From a virus, in IMG/VR virus record IMGVR_UViG_3300021091_000240, positions 1-33,044 of that record: 33,044 nt of DNA; one strand, given 5' to 3'. Below, in pieces: positions 1 through 4,657 of this stretch. The notes beneath the pieces are model-generated. The model did not search any database. It worked only from the letters and a program-made list of their open reading frames with translations, and was not told where the DNA came from. Position 1 is the first letter of the stretch. Each line of letters opens with the position of its first letter. The position numbers and the translations under genes are program-made.

Positions 1-125
1 ATGACAGAGCATGGGAGATTTACACAGACACAGGCTTTGAGCAAGCGATTAGTGACTTGCTGGGCTTTGATGTTACGTTTACAGAACAAGGCATGCAAGA
101 GGACGGGCTGGCTAGCATGGAGTAG
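1..125 (+). CDS. 3' end of an unidentified gene (partial)
   Basis: Reading phase begins at base 3 and stays open to a TAG stop at 123-125, giving about 40 C-terminal residues that include the stretch TGFEQAISDLLGFDVTF. The composition looks like real protein (mixed acidic and hydrophobic, no low-complexity runs), and the frame fits the + strand direction of the following genes. The ATG at base 1 opens another frame of 46 codons rich in Arg, Lys, Cys and Trp, which looks like a shadow. Function cannot be inferred from this tail; the gene starts outside the window. Confidence 0.5.
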   Translation, partial: DRAWEIYTDTGFEQAISDLLGFDVTFTEQGMQEDGLASME

Positions 126-136
126 CAGGCACTAAC

Positions 137-182
137 TTAGTGTGCGCACACTAACGAGGGCTAGTGTGTAAGCGCACACTAA
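137..182. repeat. Palindrome TTAGTGTGCGCACACTAA plus a second inverted copy
   Basis: Bases 137-154 form a perfect 18-bp palindrome. Immediately after it, TAGTGTG (162-168) and CACACTA (175-181) make a second inverted repeat with a 6-nt loop. The half-site TTAGTGTGCGC occurs again at 1701-1711. The pair sits between the end of the upstream gene and the first sigma-70 promoter (219-247), so it could be an operator for a dimeric repressor or a transcript-end hairpin. There is no T-run after either stem, which argues against a classical intrinsic terminator. Confidence 0.6.
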
Positions 183-218
183 CCCCCCCAGACCCCCTGT
201 TAAGCAGGCAAAAATTGG

Positions 219-247
219 TTGACAATTTGATTGGTCGGTAGTATACT
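219..247 (+). promoter_or_regulatory. Sigma-70-type promoter TTGACA-17-TATACT
   Basis: TTGACA at 219-224 and TATACT at 242-247 with exactly 17 bp between. The flanking words (TTGACAATTTG and GGTAGTATACTAA) recur in the promoters at 607 and 825. It reads into the 37-residue membrane protein at 279, which has its own AAAGGAG ribosome site (266-272), so this transcript has a normal leader. Confidence 0.85.
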
Positions 248-278
248 AACGACACTGGGACATTGAAAGGAGCGAACG

Positions 279-392
279 ATGTTTAGACTTATCGGTATTG
301 CCGCAGTCTTGTATGTGGGTTGGATCACCGGCATCATCCAGGCCACGCTGATCCTCATGGCCGCAGGGCTGACCACGATCGCGGGGCTGTAA
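279..392 (+). CDS. Small hydrophobic membrane protein (37 aa)
   Basis: A 37-codon frame starts at ATG 279, seven bases after a strong AAAGGAG site (266-272), and ends at TAA 390-392. The product begins MFRLIGIAAVLYVGW and is hydrophobic almost throughout, consistent with one or two membrane segments. It is the first gene after the promoter at 219-247, and its stop overlaps the next start by one base (TAATG), suggesting translational coupling. I do not recognise a family. Small membrane proteins just after a host-type promoter in phages often act on host envelope or transport functions, but nothing in the sequence shows this here. Gene status rests on promoter, ribosome site and coupling. Confidence 0.65.
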   Translation: MFRLIGIAAVLYVGWITGIIQATLILMAAGLTTIAGL

Positions 393-610
393 TGCCTAGA
401 TATACATTCAGCCGCGCCTCTGTGATAGACGAGATCTTCACTGTGGATGCGGCTGATCTAGAGGCTGCACAGCAGATGGTCTACGATGGAGATCCTAAGG
501 TCAAGATAGAACAGGGCGAGTGGATAGATTGGTATCACCAAGAATACACCCTGGAATCGGAGGAAGACGACCTAGTCACATTCCTACGCACCAAGGATCG
601 AATCGGTTGA
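392..610 (+). CDS. Conserved-type small phage protein, unknown function (72 aa)
   Basis: Starts at ATG 392, whose A is the last base of the preceding TAA, and ends with a TGA that is itself part of the next promoter's TTGACA. The protein opens MPRYTFSRASVIDEIF and is acidic, with no transmembrane segment. The pattern (short beta-rich start, 'EAAQQMVYDGDP', then Trp/Tyr-rich 'EWIDWYHQEY') resembles small soluble proteins I have seen in T4-like and other phages, but I cannot assign a function. A longer reading from ATG 320 overlaps the upstream gene heavily and lacks a ribosome site, so I prefer 392. Confidence 0.75.
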   Translation: MPRYTFSRASVIDEIFTVDAADLEAAQQMVYDGDPKVKIEQGEWIDWYHQEYTLESEEDDLVTFLRTKDRIG

Positions 611-635
611 CAATTTGGCTCACAGGTAGTATACT
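607..635 (+). promoter_or_regulatory. Sigma-70-type promoter, probably leaderless
   Basis: TTGACA 607-612 and TATACT 630-635, spacing 17. The -35 box overlaps the stop codon of the preceding gene. The next ATG is at 642, only six bases after the -10 box, so a start 6-7 nt downstream would place the 5' end at the ATG itself. The same geometry is seen at 12380 and 20032 on the other strand. Confidence 0.8.
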
Positions 636-641
636 AAGAAC

Positions 642-866
642 ATGATGACGTTAACCGCACTTAAATGGCTAGGCACTGGGTTTACCATCCTAGGCGCACT
701 ACTAACCAGCCTGGGCGACTGGGATCCCCTGAACGTGATCGCATTCAACCTGGGCGCGGGATTTTGGCTGTGGGCTAGCATCCGTATGCGAGACTCTGCG
801 CTGATAACCGTGAATGCTGTGTTGTTGACAATCTATGCGTTTGGTAGTATACTAAGATTACAGTGA
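642..866 (+). CDS. Small integral membrane protein, SemiSWEET/PQ-loop-like
   Basis: A 74-residue protein with three predicted membrane spans (about residues 8-24, 30-46 and 53-71) linked by short loops. The middle 'DPLNVIAFNLGAGFWLW' with a following basic turn 'IRMRD' and then 'VNAVLLTIYAFG' resembles the half-transporter layout of SemiSWEET or PnuC-like proteins (three helices, Pro-Asn in the first loop, Asn in the last helix). Three-helix proteins of this sort work as dimers; substrate cannot be predicted. The start is ATGATG at 642/645 directly after a promoter with no room for a ribosome site. The next promoter (825-853) is embedded in its last codons. Confidence 0.7.
   Translation: MMTLTALKWLGTGFTILGALLTSLGDWDPLNVIAFNLGAGFWLWASIRMRDSALITVNAVLLTIYAFGSILRLQ
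825..853 (+). promoter_or_regulatory. Sigma-70-type promoter inside the preceding gene
   Basis: TTGACA 825-830 and TATACT 848-853, spacing 17, again with GGTAGTATACTAAGA around the -10 box. It lies wholly inside the 3' part of the membrane-protein gene and reads into the gene at 887, which has an AAGGAG site at 872-877. Confidence 0.8.
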
Positions 867-886
867 ACGATAAGGAGCGAACCGAA

Positions 887-1054
887 ATGGACGACGTATT
901 CGACGAACAGTTGGCACAGGAAGGCTACCGGGTCTGGGCAGTGGACGGGAAATTCCTGCTCATAGACGTGTTGGGCGAGTTCATAGACTCTGAGCACACC
1001 ACCTTAGAGGCCCTGCGAGAGTATTGTGCAAAGAACGTGTTTACTTTCTATTAA
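887..1054 (+). CDS. Small acidic protein, unknown (55 aa)
   Basis: ATG 887 follows AAGGAG (872-877) by nine bases. An upstream GTG at 863 in the same frame lacks a ribosome site, so 887 is preferred. The product begins MDDVFDEQLAQEGYRVW and continues with 'DGKFLLIDVLGEF', an alternating pattern typical of a small alpha/beta or beta-hairpin domain; it has no signal peptide and no membrane segment. Its TAA stop is embedded in the ribosome site of the next gene. No family recognised. It is the first gene behind the third of three copied promoters. Confidence 0.7.
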   Translation: MDDVFDEQLAQEGYRVWAVDGKFLLIDVLGEFIDSEHTTLEALREYCAKNVFTFY

Positions 1055-1064
1055 GGAGACTGGG

Positions 1065-1256
1065 ATGAAGACTTCTACAGCAGCGGCCATGGGCTTCCTG
1101 GGATTGCTCATGGTCATGGGCGCGGTGGGCGGCATGGAAGATCCTGCCAAGATGGACTATTTCGTGGAGCAACTGGCCATAGCCCTAACAGGACTTGGTC
1201 TGATGTTCTGTGCGACGCTGGGCCTAGAGAATTCCCAGTACTGGGACCAAAGGTAA
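1065..1256 (+). CDS. Small membrane protein with two predicted helices (63 aa)
   Basis: ATG 1065 lies seven bases after AAGGAG at 1053-1058, which overlaps the preceding stop. Residues about 5-24 (Gly/Met/Leu-rich) and 32-50 are hydrophobic enough to span the membrane, separated by a charged stretch 'MEDPAKMDYFVEQ'. The tail 'ENSQYWDQR' is polar. This could be a holin-sized protein (two helices, short), but no other lysis gene is evident beside it except the lipoprotein at 1445, so I do not call it one. Start 1065 is chosen over upstream ATG 1026, which overlaps the preceding gene. Confidence 0.65.
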   Translation: MKTSTAAAMGFLGLLMVMGAVGGMEDPAKMDYFVEQLAIALTGLGLMFCATLGLENSQYWDQR

Positions 1257-1260
1257 CGGG

Positions 1261-1476
1261 ATGATCACTATCACGGGACTCACTGAACTGCAGCGAGACA
1301 TCGCTGATCGCTTGTGGGCATTGGACACCACGGAGGCGGTAGAGCAGTACATCTCCACGCTGCCCAAGTCGCTGCGGCGCCAAGCATGGGTGGTCCAGCA
1401 GATGATCATAGCAGCAGAACTAGACTCTTACATGGAGATCACGGATGAAGTACACGATTATCTGCATAGCCGCTAG
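1261..1476 (+). CDS. Small helical protein, conserved phage type, unknown function
   Basis: A 71-residue, probably all-helical soluble protein containing 'ELQRDIADRLWALDT', 'EQYISTLP' and 'VVQQMIIAAELDSY'. This order (short helix, DTxEEVExYIxxLP turn, then a helix with a hydrophobic face) recalls a family of small uncharacterised proteins found across T4-like marine phages; this is from memory, not a search. It starts four bases after the preceding stop with only a weak ribosome site (GGTAACGGG). Its 3' end overlaps the lipoprotein gene by 32 bases in another frame. Confidence 0.7.
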   Translation: MITITGLTELQRDIADRLWALDTTEAVEQYISTLPKSLRRQAWVVQQMIIAAELDSYMEITDEVHDYLHSR

Positions 1477-1645
1477 CCTAGTCCTAGTGCAGGGCTGTGC
1501 TAGCCGCGACCCACGCGATGCACCTTGGGATCCTCCACAGGGTCGGCTGCTGTTCGAGCAGATCCCCCCATGGGATGATCGTGCCCACAGGGTCTGCTGT
1601 GGCCACCTGAGGAGGTGTGAGCCTCACCAGTCACCGAGGTGCTGA
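1445..1645 (+). CDS. Putative small lipoprotein (possible outer spanin)
   Basis: The first 18 residues form a lipoprotein signal: 'MKYTIICIAASLVLVQGC', with a basic start, hydrophobic core and a Cys after V-Q-G (imperfect lipobox). The mature part is short and rich in Pro, Arg and Asp ('APWDPPQGR', 'IPPWDD'). Small Pro-rich lipoproteins are typical of phage outer-membrane spanins (Rz1-like), which disrupt the outer membrane at lysis. However, the overlapping upstream gene has no N-terminal membrane anchor, so no inner spanin partner is visible. A GGAG at 1434-1437 supports the start. The Cys/His-rich tail looks less constrained; the true functional part may be shorter. Confidence 0.45.
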   Translation: MKYTIICIAASLVLVQGCASRDPRDAPWDPPQGRLLFEQIPPWDDRAHRVCCGHLRRCEPHQSPRC

Positions 1646-1677
1646 GGGGTCTATGGTGGTGAGGGGTCTATGGTGGT
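1644..1677 (+). repeat. Perfect tandem duplication of a 17-bp unit
   Basis: GAGGGGTCTATGGTGGT occurs twice in immediate succession (1644-1660, 1661-1677). It starts at the end of the lipoprotein gene, so one unit boundary coincides with that gene's stop region. No third copy is seen. Could be a replication slippage product. Confidence 0.8.
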
Positions 1678-1824
1678 CGACCGGTATACAGCGTAGCATG
1701 TTAGTGTGCGCTAACTTAGGCTAGTGGTCTAAAATCACCACCCTGAAAACCTAAGTACTCCACCTAAATTTTTTGCGCGGCCAATTTTTTCCCTGCAGGA
1801 CCCATTTCAGCAGTAAATAGTCTT
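1646..1824. other. Intergenic region with boundary half-site and A/T tract
   Basis: Besides the tandem 17-mers, it holds TTAGTGTGCGC at 1701-1711 (followed by TAAC), the same half-site as the palindrome at 137-154, so these elements bracket the small-gene block. AAATTTTTTGCGCGG at 1766-1780 resembles the A/T-tract-plus-GCGC ends of the hairpin elements at 2693 and 4193. The last ten bases before the next gene carry the late-promoter-like AGTAAATA. I see no gene. Confidence 0.5.
1812..1819 (+). promoter_or_regulatory. T4-type late promoter-like AGTAAATA
   Basis: AGTAAATA matches the T4 late -10 octamer TATAAATA at six of eight positions and ends five bases before the ATG at 1825. No -35 box and no ribosome site precede that gene, which fits a late-sigma site with a very short or absent leader. 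It is weaker than the perfect octamers at 20903 and 21343. Confidence 0.45.
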
Positions 1825-2715
1825 ATGACTACCTTACACACTTTCGGCTGTTCTATCACACAGGGTTTTGCCCTACCCGATGTTGTACAGCCTTTAACTG
1901 ATGATCAAGGCCGTGTGCTGCCAGGTTATCTAGCCTCTAATATGCTGGAGTCAGGTGAGGCACAATGGGAAGACATACACGTATATGCACCTTCAAATCA
2001 CGCTTGGCCTGCGGTCTTGGCAGCAAAGCTGGGCGTGCCAGTTAATAATCATGCTCGTCGTGGTGCCTGCTTTAATCAAATCGCCCGCCAGTGTGCTGCC
2101 AATCAGGGCAGTATACAACCCCAAGACACAGTCATAGTCATGTGGACTTATCTGAGCCGTGTCAGCCTACAGTGGCCCGCTCGTACCGCAGTGCCATTCT
2201 GCAACATGGTAGATCCTGGTTGGGGTTGGACTAGCCGTATTTTACCAGGATTTAACAAGTTTTTTGGCTTGAGCAGATCATCACCACGGTCCCAGGCACA
2301 AGACCAGGATCACTACACGTACATAGAATCTCGGGCTCGCTTGGCCTTGGATCCCAGATCAGTCTATGATCAATACCATCAGAATCTAGTCACAGTGGTC
2401 ACAGTGGATGGACTGCTGCGAAGCACAGGTGCTCGAGTCATACATCTATCAGTGGAAGTACAGCCATATATGGAGCAACTGGTTCAGGCTCAGCGTGAGC
2501 TCGCCATTAATCTTCGTGAGTATTCTGCCATTCCTGATCCCTGTGAGTGGTACGCTGTCTCAGTAGATCACGCCTCAGCTAGAATCATACATGATCCTCG
2601 TATACCGCCCGCAGAAAACGACATGCACCCTTCGGTCACACATCACAGCAACTTCGCTGATCTGATCTATGATCGCTATTTTACCGCTGACCGCTGCGCT
2701 GCTTCGCAGCCTTAA
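1825..2715 (+). CDS. SGNH/GDSL-type hydrolase-like protein
   Basis: A 296-residue soluble protein with the signature blocks of the SGNH hydrolase fold. Block I is 'HTFGCSITQG' (residues 5-14, candidate nucleophile Ser10). A block II-like 'NNHARRGACFNQIAR' follows near residue 75, and a C-terminal 'DMHPSVTHHSNFADLIYD' supplies the Asp-x-His pair of block V. Family members are esterases, lipases or carbohydrate O-acetylesterases. In a late phage gene, deacetylation of host surface glycan or of the virion is plausible but not shown. The two other SGNH-like genes (4658, 5544) resemble each other much more than this one. No ribosome site is seen; a late-promoter-like AGTAAATA ends five bases upstream. 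The C-terminal 'RCAASQP' is encoded by the hairpin that follows. Confidence 0.75.
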   Translation: MTTLHTFGCSITQGFALPDVVQPLTDDQGRVLPGYLASNMLESGEAQWEDIHVYAPSNHAWPAVLAAKLGVPVNNHARRGACFNQIARQCAANQGSIQPQDTVIVMWTYLSRVSLQWPARTAVPFCNMVDPGWGWTSRILPGFNKFFGLSRSSPRSQAQDQDHYTYIESRARLALDPRSVYDQYHQNLVTVVTVDGLLRSTGARVIHLSVEVQPYMEQLVQAQRELAINLREYSAIPDPCEWYAVSVDHASARIIHDPRIPPAENDMHPSVTHHSNFADLIYDRYFTADRCAASQP

Positions 2716-2724
2716 AAAATTTTT
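2693..2724 (+). terminator. Hairpin with A6T5 tract, terminator-like
   Basis: GCTGCG (2693-2698) pairs with CGCAGC (2705-2710) around a 6-nt loop, followed by CTT, A6 and T5. The stem overlaps the last codons of the SGNH gene. The T-run begins ten bases after the stem, which is late for a classical terminator, but A-tract/T-tract pairing could extend it. A near copy lies at 4193-4222. Confidence 0.5.
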
Positions 2725-2750
2725 ACGCTGCCCTTGGGAATATATACTAT

Positions 2751-2957
2751 ATGATTTGGGAAACTCCTACACGCAGCCTAGTTAAAACCGTTATCTATCG
2801 CGTATGGGTTTTGATCACTACTTATATAATGCTCTTAGTCACTGGACAGAGTCTAGAATCAGCACTCGTTCCCACTCTAGTTATTAATGCCATATGGATG
2901 ACTTCATTCTACGTCTATGATCGTATCTGGGCCAGGATCTCCTGGGGGCGCAGATAA
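2751..2957 (+). CDS. DUF2061-like small membrane protein
   Basis: The 68-residue protein matches the known DUF2061 pattern. It opens with 'ETPTRSLVKTVIYRVWV' (charged start, Arg-Ser, Lys then Tyr-Arg), has a membrane helix, then 'VTGQSLESAL', a second helix, and ends in 'YDRIWARISWGRR' where the family usually has YxHERxWxxIxWG. DUF2061 proteins are predicted two-helix membrane proteins of unknown function, common in bacteria and in T4-like marine phages. The TATACT just before the ATG (2743-2748) has no -35 partner, so I do not call a promoter. The 3' end carries the late promoter for the next gene. Confidence 0.8.
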   Translation: MIWETPTRSLVKTVIYRVWVLITTYIMLLVTGQSLESALVPTLVINAIWMTSFYVYDRIWARISWGRR

Positions 2958-2960
2958 ATA
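2953..2960 (+). promoter_or_regulatory. T4-type late promoter GATAAATA
   Basis: GATAAATA (seven of eight matches to TATAAATA) at 2953-2960, followed by CTTGACGAGGAG, which ends in the GAGGAG ribosome site of the gene at 2980. The segment TAAATACTTGACRAGGAG is repeated at 4255-4272 in front of another small gene. Confidence 0.65.
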
Positions 2961-2979
2961 CTTGACGAGGAGCAACGAT

Positions 2980-3168
2980 ATGGCCAATACCACGAAAAAA
3001 ACCCTAGAAGACACCCGAGAAACAGAACGGCAGAATCAAGGTCGCGAACCAGAAGGTCGCGCACGAGTGATGCCCCAGCCCATGGGCAGTGATTTCAGTG
3101 ACGTCACTGCCACACCCCATAATCCACAACAGTACGATCCCACCACGCAGGGACTGAGACCAGTTTAA
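2980..3168 (+). CDS. Small polar, probably disordered protein (62 aa)
   Basis: ATG 2980 is eight bases after GAGGAG (2967-2972) and 20 bases after the late promoter GATAAATA. The product starts MANTTKKTLEDTRETERQNQ and is rich in Gln, Arg, Asp, Pro and Thr with no hydrophobic core, so it is probably unstructured. Small disordered late proteins may be virion or scaffold-associated, but no family is recognised. A longer reading from ATG 2917 would overlap the DUF2061 gene and ignores the ribosome site. It ends six bases before the next gene. Confidence 0.7.
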   Translation: MANTTKKTLEDTRETERQNQGREPEGRARVMPQPMGSDFSDVTATPHNPQQYDPTTQGLRPV

Positions 3169-3174
3169 TCCCAG

Positions 3175-3612
3175 ATGGATCACAGTGTCCGCCAACAGTT
3201 CCAGCAGTTGGTAGAAGATCACAGCCAGGCAGTGGGTTTCGCAGCACCACAGAGTCTCAGAGACTATCTAGCTCTGATCTTGGCCGAACGCTTTGATCGC
3301 CCCGGATTCATACCCGAGCCCACGTTCGCAGAAGCCTATCTCAGGCTGTATTCTGCATACCGGCCCGGTGTCTATCGTGAGTTCGCTGATTCTACCTTGG
3401 TGTTCTGCAGCCTACTACCAGAATACGGTCAGCGCCGGGGCATCAGCAGGGACTACTATGCCAGTCTAGCCATATCTACCTACTACAGTTTAGCCGATCT
3501 CGCACACGACGATCGCTACACCCAGTTGGGCAATTGGTTCTATACCTGCCAGGGTTTCCTCTGCAGCCTGCTGCATCCACAAAGACACCTACGGTTAGTC
3601 GAACTGGACTAA
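3175..3612 (+). CDS. Conserved-looking helical protein, unknown function
   Basis: A 145-residue soluble, mostly helical protein. The central segment 'REFADSTLVFCSLLPEYGQRRGIS' followed by 'RDYYASLAISTYYSLAD' resembles a bacterial pattern I recall as 'GDxxLFxxGFFPExxxRRGVSxDYYxxMGxxAYxxLA', a family without assigned role. No catalytic motif, signal peptide or membrane segment is visible. It lies seven bases after the preceding gene and eight before the oxygenase, so it should be part of the same late transcript from 2953. Possibly a partner of that oxygenase, but adjacency is the only argument. Confidence 0.7.
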   Translation: MDHSVRQQFQQLVEDHSQAVGFAAPQSLRDYLALILAERFDRPGFIPEPTFAEAYLRLYSAYRPGVYREFADSTLVFCSLLPEYGQRRGISRDYYASLAISTYYSLADLAHDDRYTQLGNWFYTCQGFLCSLLHPQRHLRLVELD

Positions 3613-3619
3613 CTACTGG

Positions 3620-4189
3620 ATGATACATGACATCACTGATCTATTGTCACCGCAGATGGCTGCCTACATGCGAGAGAAGTTTTCCAGCCCTGAGATACCC
3701 TGGTTCTACCTACCTTTCACTGCCAATCCACAGGATCTAGGCTCGCTGCCCCAGTATGCGGGATCTTTCAGCCATCTGGTCTACAAAAACGATGAAGCAG
3801 CTTCACCATTGGCTGAAGCAGCCATACAGATCCTGATCACTGCCTGCGATCGCACTGGCCAAGATCTGCAGGAAGTCATACGCATACGGCTGGGGTTCAG
3901 CACACGCACACCCCGTCAGATACAGCACTCGCCGCATCGCGATCAGCAGTACCCGCATCGCGCAGGCATATGGTATCCCATCACCTCATCGGGTGACACC
4001 GTGATCTTCGCAGAAACCGCTCCTAGCCGGCGCTACACCGAAGTCTATCGTAGATCTCCTGTAGCCAATTCGTGGATAGATTTCCCCGGCGAGCACATGC
4101 ATGCGTCCACCACTCCGGATCAGCATGAAACAAGGATCGTTCTCAACTACAACTACACGGTCCGAGGTGATCCCCCGGCGCCTCGATAA
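3620..4189 (+). CDS. 2-oxoglutarate/Fe(II)-dependent oxygenase-like
   Basis: The 189-residue protein has the metal-binding triad of the double-stranded beta-helix oxygenases: His106-x-Asp108 ('SPHRDQQYPHR'), a distal His161 in 'GEHMHASTT', and Arg172 in 'ETRIVLNYNY' as the likely 2-oxoglutarate ligand. Residues around 117-131 ('IWYPITSSGDTVIF') fit the strand between them. Such enzymes hydroxylate proteins, nucleic acid bases or small molecules; phages encode many with unknown targets. It is the last gene before a hairpin (4193) and belongs to the late unit that starts at 2953. A second, diverged oxygenase with an HxH motif is encoded at 9541-10146. Confidence 0.8.
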   Translation: MIHDITDLLSPQMAAYMREKFSSPEIPWFYLPFTANPQDLGSLPQYAGSFSHLVYKNDEAASPLAEAAIQILITACDRTGQDLQEVIRIRLGFSTRTPRQIQHSPHRDQQYPHRAGIWYPITSSGDTVIFAETAPSRRYTEVYRRSPVANSWIDFPGEHMHASTTPDQHETRIVLNYNYTVRGDPPAPR

Positions 4190-4192
4190 AAA

Positions 4193-4222
4193 TCTGCGCT
4201 GTGCTCCGCAGAAAAAAATTTT
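4193..4222 (+). terminator. Hairpin with A/T tract, second copy
   Basis: TCTGCG (4193-4198) pairs with CGCAGA (4207-4212) around an 8-nt loop, followed directly by A-rich then TTTT. It begins four bases after the oxygenase stop. It shares layout and much sequence with 2693-2724 (CTGCGCTG, then CGCAG, then an A-tract, a T-tract and CGCTG), so both are copies of one intergenic element. Confidence 0.55.
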
Positions 4223-4252
4223 GCGCTGCGCGGATCGATTGACCACACCAGT

Positions 4253-4260
4253 GCTAAATA
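4253..4260 (+). promoter_or_regulatory. T4-type late promoter-like GCTAAATA
   Basis: GCTAAATA (six of eight matches to TATAAATA) followed by CTTGACAAGGAG, the same arrangement as at 2953-2972. It reads into the gene at 4279. Confidence 0.55.
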
Positions 4261-4278
4261 CTTGACAAGGAGAAGTCT

Positions 4279-4485
4279 ATGAAAGCATGGAAGATCATGG
4301 CACGCAACACACGCACCCATATACGCATCCAAAAGCAGTTTCTAGACGGCTACGTGATCACTGATCGAGCGGTGGCCAATCAAGAAGCGCAGAGATTCGC
4401 TCGAGCACAGGCAGATCGCAGCCGTGAGCCTTGGATCGCAGAAATCGCAGAGTACGAAGTGGGCTCTAGGCCCGGCGTTCAGTGA
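4279..4485 (+). CDS. Small basic protein, unknown (68 aa)
   Basis: ATG 4279 has a strong AAGGAGAAG site seven to ten bases upstream and a late-promoter-like GCTAAATA at 4253. The product starts MKAWKIMARNTRTHIRIQKQ, is rich in Arg, Gln and Ala, and has no membrane segment; the region 'DRAVANQEAQRFARAQADR' looks helical. The basic, short character would suit a nucleic-acid or virion-associated protein, but no family is recognised. The 172 bases after it hold no convincing gene. Confidence 0.7.
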   Translation: MKAWKIMARNTRTHIRIQKQFLDGYVITDRAVANQEAQRFARAQADRSREPWIAEIAEYEVGSRPGVQ

Positions 4486-4657
4486 TATAGATAGTTGACA
4501 GTTTCAGAGTTTTCTCTGTAGACAGCAGCACCATTCTTCAAGTGGAATCTACGGGCCATGTCTGTTTTTGGGCTCAGGGTCACGGAGGTCTCGATCTCGG
4601 GGCGCCCTCGGCACCACGATCCCAGCGGAAAAAAATCTCAGATGATAATTACTAGAC
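4486..4657. other. Gap without a convincing gene; small hairpin
   Basis: CAGAG-TTTT-CTCTG (4505-4518) forms a 5-bp stem. The TTGACA at 4495-4500 has no -10 partner. On the minus strand a frame ending at TGA 4485-4487 (around the stop of the + strand gene) reads a protein-like stretch over 4488-4620 but has no start with a ribosome site and is closed upstream by TGA near 4643. It may be the remnant of a gene or a coincidence. Confidence 0.35.

Noticed and set aside
1-141. 46-codon frame from ATG at base 1
   Set aside because: Arg/Lys/Cys/Trp-rich without protein-like pattern; the overlapping frame from base 3 looks like a real C-terminus.
863-886. GTG start at 863 for the 55-aa protein
   Set aside because: No ribosome site before it, while ATG 887 has AAGGAG nine bases upstream.
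2743-2748. TATACT directly before the DUF2061-like gene as a promoter
   Set aside because: No TTGACA-like box 17 bases upstream, and only two bases separate it from ATG.
4495-4500. TTGACA as a -35 box in the 4486-4657 gap
   Set aside because: The hexamer 17 bases downstream is GTAGAC, which is not a -10 box.
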